The notes under the pieces were generated by a model that did not search any database, had not been told where the DNA came from, and worked only from the letters and a program-made list of their open reading frames with translations. Position numbers and translations under genes: made by a program. From assembly GCF_028858725.1 (NCBI RefSeq), contig NC_084790.1, forward strand, positions 6,330,001 to 6,394,000: 64,000 nt of DNA. The letters run 5' to 3'. Every line of letters starts with the position of its first letter. Positions within the stretch are counted from its first letter, which is position 1. This document shows, one piece after another, positions 59,576-64,000 of the stretch. The stretch is from Colius striatus. Taxonomy: Eukaryota > Chordata > Aves > Coliiformes > Coliidae.

Positions 59576-62180
59576 CAGGGCTGTTTGGTGGCACATGAGG
59601 GCACTGAGTGGGGAAGAGTCCAGCCATGTTCCCTCTGTCCTTTGCCAGGCTGACTCCCACAGGATGGTTAGCCCTGCATCTTGAGAACGGTCACAGAAAG
59701 ATGTGTCTGTGAGCGTTGGCTTAGCTCCACTGAGAGCTGCCCTCTCTGGGGTTGGTCATGGGGCATAGCACCCTCCAGCCTAGCTGTACAATTCTGCATA
59801 CACAATCTGTATGTAATATGCAAACTCATAGAGTACTTCAGTGGCTTATATATCTTATCTGGGGATTATCCTTCACCTCCCAAAGCCCTTGCAGGTGGCC
59901 AAGGTGCTGTCTTAGCCTTCTTCTGTCACCTGTAGAGAAAGGCAGGAGCTTTTTGGCCTGCCTTTCATCCCTCTCCTTACTGTCCAGGCAGACTCAGAAG
60001 TAGAGTAGCGTCAAATCCCACCTGATGTGAAGGCACTTGCACTGCTTTGCAGCTGAGGATATGTGTTGGCTTGTAATGGAAACATCTTTGGCAACAAAGC
60101 TATGCTATATTTAACTGCTTTTCCTTGCAATGCAGAAGAAAAGGTTGTCGCAGGTGAGGGAGGCAACACCATATCCTGCTTTTCTGATGCCTGCTTTTCT
60201 GTCTGACAGCTCTTCCATTTCCATTACTGATGCTTGAGAATGTCTCTGATTAACACACACGCACACATCTCCCCCCCACCAATGCTGCTTAACATCTGCG
60301 TCTTCCAGGAGGAACGAGTGAGTACTGAAACTAAAATGTCACTTTCCCATCTGTGGAGGTGACCCATTAAGCTGGCCTCCTTAGGAGAGAGCAAGCACCT
60401 ATTCCCAGCCTCATCAGTAACTCTTCTTCTATCACATGTGGTGTATTCCTAGCTAGGCATGAGCAGTTTGCCCTGAAAGGTTGTGAATCAGCACTAGTGC
60501 TGGAGGCGTGACCTTGAAACCCTCCGATGAAGGAGGCAGAGGCAAGTCCCTGAGTGCTGTCATCTAGCTGAGGGTGTTGTTTGGGAGCCTGTCTCTGGGG
60601 GATACCTGCAGCAGATGTGCTCTGTGACAAGCTGTCACTAGAGCAGGGCCATTACTGCAGCTGAGCATGCTCAGGATGTGGGGAGATGCACTAAGCAGCA
60701 GAGGAGCATGGGCAGGCCACAGGAGGTGCACACTGCATCTTCCCAAGCACCAAGACAGCTTGGGGACAATATTGTCCTGTGGCTCTGTCACACATGAGGG
60801 AGACCACTGTTGTAGTAGCACTTCTCTCACCGAGTCATGATGCTTAGGCTGGACCCCCTTGCTTTCTGAACTGCTGAGAGCAGCCTGGATGTGGCTGGAT
60901 CCAGTCTCAGCCCCCATCCAACAAGAGGTCAGATTCAGCATTCTGCCCCAGAGTCAGTTCATTATTACTCAAGCTGGAGCCCCTCTTAGAGAGCAGTTGT
61001 GAAACAAGAAGTCCCTGGGGTGTTATACCCTGGCAATGCAAGTTCCTGTCCCCTCTTGTGAGGGATTGGTCCAACAGTAACATTGAGTCTGAGGTCTTCA
61101 GTGTTCATTTCTGCATCTCCAGACAGTTTCTGTTCTTATCTTGGCAGGCCCAGGTTTATGCAGATTTATAGTCCATCTTATCTGCACCTGGCTGTCATGA
61201 GTGTCACATCCTTCGTTAACTTCAGGTAGGACGACTTCTTCCCCCTCTCCTAGTTTATGTTGTTTAGCACCAGGTGACCTCCAGTGCTTTGTCACCCTGA
61301 AGTTTGTGGCCTCAGCACTCATCTAGGTGTGCAGCTTCAGTAAGTCTCGATTCATCCTGATTTTGCACAATTAATTAGAATATTTTACAATCAGGGTTAT
61401 TTTTGTTCCATGCAGCCACCTCCACTTTTTGCTTATTCTTTAATGTTTCTGGAGGGAGTAAAGGGCAAGTCCTTGCAGCTGAACCCTGCTGTGGGTGCCA
61501 GCTGAGGCAGAAGGGAGGGCTGCAGCACCCCTAAGAGACCTCCCTAACCAGGGAGACCCTTAGTAGCCCGGTACTACTACCCTTAGTAGTCCTATACCAA
61601 ATCCCCTACTACAGCTGCTAGTGTGCCTGCAGACAGTAAGCTGGCTTAACCAATGGTAGTCTTCTTTCTTGAATGCACAGGGACAGGGTGGCCAACGTGC
61701 CTTCAGCCTCTGAGAAGTGTAGCCCTGCCAGGTGGTTTGGGTTAATGGATGCATGGTGCCTATGAAGCCCATGGCCTCATTAGAAAGTTAAAGTCCCTTA
61801 CAATGAAGCCCAAGTGCAGACCACTGATTACACACCAACATCTGATAAGCAATGGGACTTGAAGATTAGTAACTGGAAGAAGGGATGGGACCCTGAAAGA
61901 GCCCACAGGGCACAGCAAAGTCAGACGCACCAGCAAACACAAACAGATGCTGCTGCAGGACACCCTACTGATGCTGTCTCACAGGCAGGTGTTGTAAAAG
62001 GCCTGTTGTGAAGGAGAAATGAAAACACGTAAACAAACAAGATAGTAACTTACCTCAGAAGATCTTCAAGTCCTTTGACTAGTGGTTAGACATAGTCATT
62101 GACCACTTATTTTTAAAGCAACAATGACTGAGAGAATGTATCGACTGAAATGGATCAAAATGCTTTCTGCTTGCCTGTGA

Positions 62181-62186
62181 AATAAA
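62181..62186 (+). terminator. Candidate poly(A) signal AATAAA
   Basis: First canonical AATAAA noticed downstream of the FRMPD1 stop; the sequence after it is only moderately GT-rich. Confidence 0.25.
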
Positions 62187-62874
62187 TCAGTGCTCTTCGT
62201 GCAGGGCACAGTCGGATCCCAGGTACCCTGTTTCCAGAAGGAACATCGGGATTATGGCATGTCAGTGCGTGATGATGTACCCATGCATCAGTAACCCTCA
62301 GGGCGCAACAGGTGTTTAAGAGTAAACATTTTATTTTAGATTTTCGGATTAGATGCACAGGATTAACTATGAGCTTCAACAAGTCTCCAGTTCTACTGGT
62401 TTAAAGTTGTTAGAACATAGTGCATCTGGGAACTGTTTCTCCATTGTGGAATCACTTTCCATCTTGCGTTCCCCAACTGGAACAGCACTGTCCTTTTCCA
62501 TGGGAAGGAATTTCCTTGCCAATGAGCTTTGCTATTTTAACTTCACCTTATTTACTGTTTAATCAAGATGAAAGATCTACCTTAAAGCTCTCCTGCCTGT
62601 CCCAGAACAGCTGTAGATGCAAGAGTCAGAAACACTCTGTGCAGCATCTACAAGAAGCAAAACTGAATTCCTGACAGTTTTTCCTTGATCCCATTGGCTT
62701 TATGTTCAAGGGGAAAAGTAATTTCCAGCATTGTATTTCTGAGGTAGAATGTGTCACTCTCAATAAGGTCCTCAAAACATAAACAAAGCTGTTTTCTTTA
62801 TGCATATTGATGCTGGTGCCTCTGCTTGAAATTTGGAGTTTGCCTCATGGCTGCACAGCTCCTTAGCATCACAA

Positions 62875-62880
62875 AATAAA
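62875..62880 (+). terminator. Candidate poly(A) signal AATAAA with GT-rich downstream element
   Basis: AATAAA followed within 15-30 bases by TTTTCTTGTGCGTTGTC, a reasonable downstream element. It would give FRMPD1 a 3' UTR of about 3.3 kb. Confidence 0.35.
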
Positions 62881-62900
62881 CAGAGTTTTCTTGTGCGTTG

Positions 62901-64000
62901 TCATGCTTGAGGTATTTCCACTTATTTCACTGCATCTGGTAGCATGTAGCCTTTTCCAGAAGATACTCCTGCTTTCAAGGCTGCTGGCCAGCTTTGGGTC
63001 TCATAGTAAGTTGATAAGACATCAAAGACTGTCAGGAACAGAGAAAAGTACCAAGCTGTGATACTGTTATCAATGGCAAGCTCTACAATACACACCCCAC
63101 TGGCTACAAAACATCAGGAAATAACAGCTGCTGCCACAGAAGGTTAGCATGGGGTTTGCATCCCCTCTCATTTGAAATCTGATTACCAAGTGTTTTAAGG
63201 CAGCTTATCGAGCACACAACTATTTGATGATGACTTTGGGGAACTCTGGCTAGGAACAGCAGAAGCTGTGTCACCTAAAGCAAGGTGCATCCAGTCACCA
63301 CTTTGACTAACCTGCCTATCTCTGCTGCTGACAGTACTCCTATCGTGGGTCATAGCTACTGTCTGCTCCCATCACTACTTCTCAGATGCTGTGTCTCCAC
63401 ATCAGGGCTCCCCTGGGACACCTGCTGCTCTCTAGCAGCTACGCTTGGTGCTCTGCAAAATCCTCCACTGCTTCCTCTGCCTTGTGCTGACTGAGCAACA
63501 AAGTCCTAATGCCAGAGGCAAGAACTCAGCAGAGCTGGGCTAGGACAGGAGCTCCCCTGTAGTCCCTTGCAGAGAGGTGTTCACATTACAGTGCCACAAG
63601 CTGCTAGTAGAGATGGAGGAGCGTGGGCACATCCACTGGTGTGACACAGAGCCGTCACAGCAGCATGGTGCACAAACACCTCCACCCTATTGTTGTGAGC
63701 CTTGCCTTGATTGAGCCTGACACAGGCCAGACAACTTCTGTCCTCCCTTGCCTTGGACCTTGTATGACTGCTAGCAGCAGCAGCCTCCTCACACTCTTCA
63801 CCGGTGTGTGCAAGGCAGAAGCGATGCCAGCCCTGGCCCTCTGAGAATGGGCTGGTGCAGAGAAGCATTGAAGAACTTGAAAATGGAGGCAGCAGGGATA
63901 AAACCTAGTAAGAGAACCTCTGATCCCAGTGTTTCCCCCTCCACTTTGAAAACCCTGCCTCTCCCCTCCTCCAACCCAGGCAAGTGGCAACGGCTCAGGC
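62901..64000. other. Intergenic sequence at the right edge
   Basis: No coding exon or CpG island is seen; the next expected gene by synteny, TRMT10B, has not begun. Confidence 0.45.

Larger units (their letters stand above)
59576..62900 (+). other. FRMPD1: FRMPD1 3' UTR (probable extent uncertain)
   Basis: Sequence after the stop codon has no recognised repeat or other gene. No canonical AATAAA was noticed in the first 2.5 kb, so either a variant signal is used early or the UTR runs to one of the signals at 62181 or 62875. Confidence 0.35.

Overview
The window is bird nuclear DNA. It holds many CR1 (Chicken Repeat 1) LINE fragments with the characteristic (ATTCTRTG)n-type 3' ends, several avian endogenous-retrovirus LTR-like elements, GT-AG spliced genes and two CpG islands. 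The gene order, TOMM5 on the minus strand followed by FRMPD1 on the plus strand, matches the human 9p13.2 neighbourhood (FBXO10-TOMM5-FRMPD1-TRMT10B). In birds that neighbourhood is expected on chromosome Z; this is inferred from the PAX5 region and not shown by the sequence.

Layout. Positions 1-770 are a GC-rich minisatellite plus a (GCCAT)n array, lying in the first intron of TOMM5. TOMM5 coding exon 1 (853-973, minus strand) sits in a CpG island with GC boxes and an NRF-1-like site. From about 1.3 to 33 kb there is no recognisable protein-coding exon. This stretch holds CR1 copies (including one nested inside another), LTR-like elements (including an inverted pair about 4.2 kb apart) and a second CpG island at 15.4-16.4 kb. 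That island carries a G-rich tandem repeat and is the best candidate for the FRMPD1 promoter and 5' non-coding exon.

FRMPD1 occupies the right half. I could join 15 coding exons from 33040 to 59575, all with GT-AG junctions and matching phases, into an open reading frame of 1565 codons (1564 if the second of two tandem acceptors is used). Exons 2-4 encode the PDZ domain, exons 6-13 the FERM domain, and the last two large exons a long, mostly low-complexity tail. The tail includes a conserved segment at the position of the known GPSM1/GPSM2-binding region and a conserved helical C-terminus. Introns 4 and 6 carry related antisense LTR-like elements, and introns 4, 5 and 10 carry sense CR1 tails. 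The remaining 4.4 kb to the window end is 3' UTR and intergenic DNA with two candidate poly(A) signals. TRMT10B, expected next, is not reached.

The two genes are neighbours and not a pathway: TOMM5 is a small subunit of the mitochondrial TOM import complex, and FRMPD1 is a membrane-cortical scaffold for the GPSM1/GPSM2 G-protein regulators. I found no sign of an undescribed biological system. The points worth a second look are splice-site structure, promoter architecture and transposon history.
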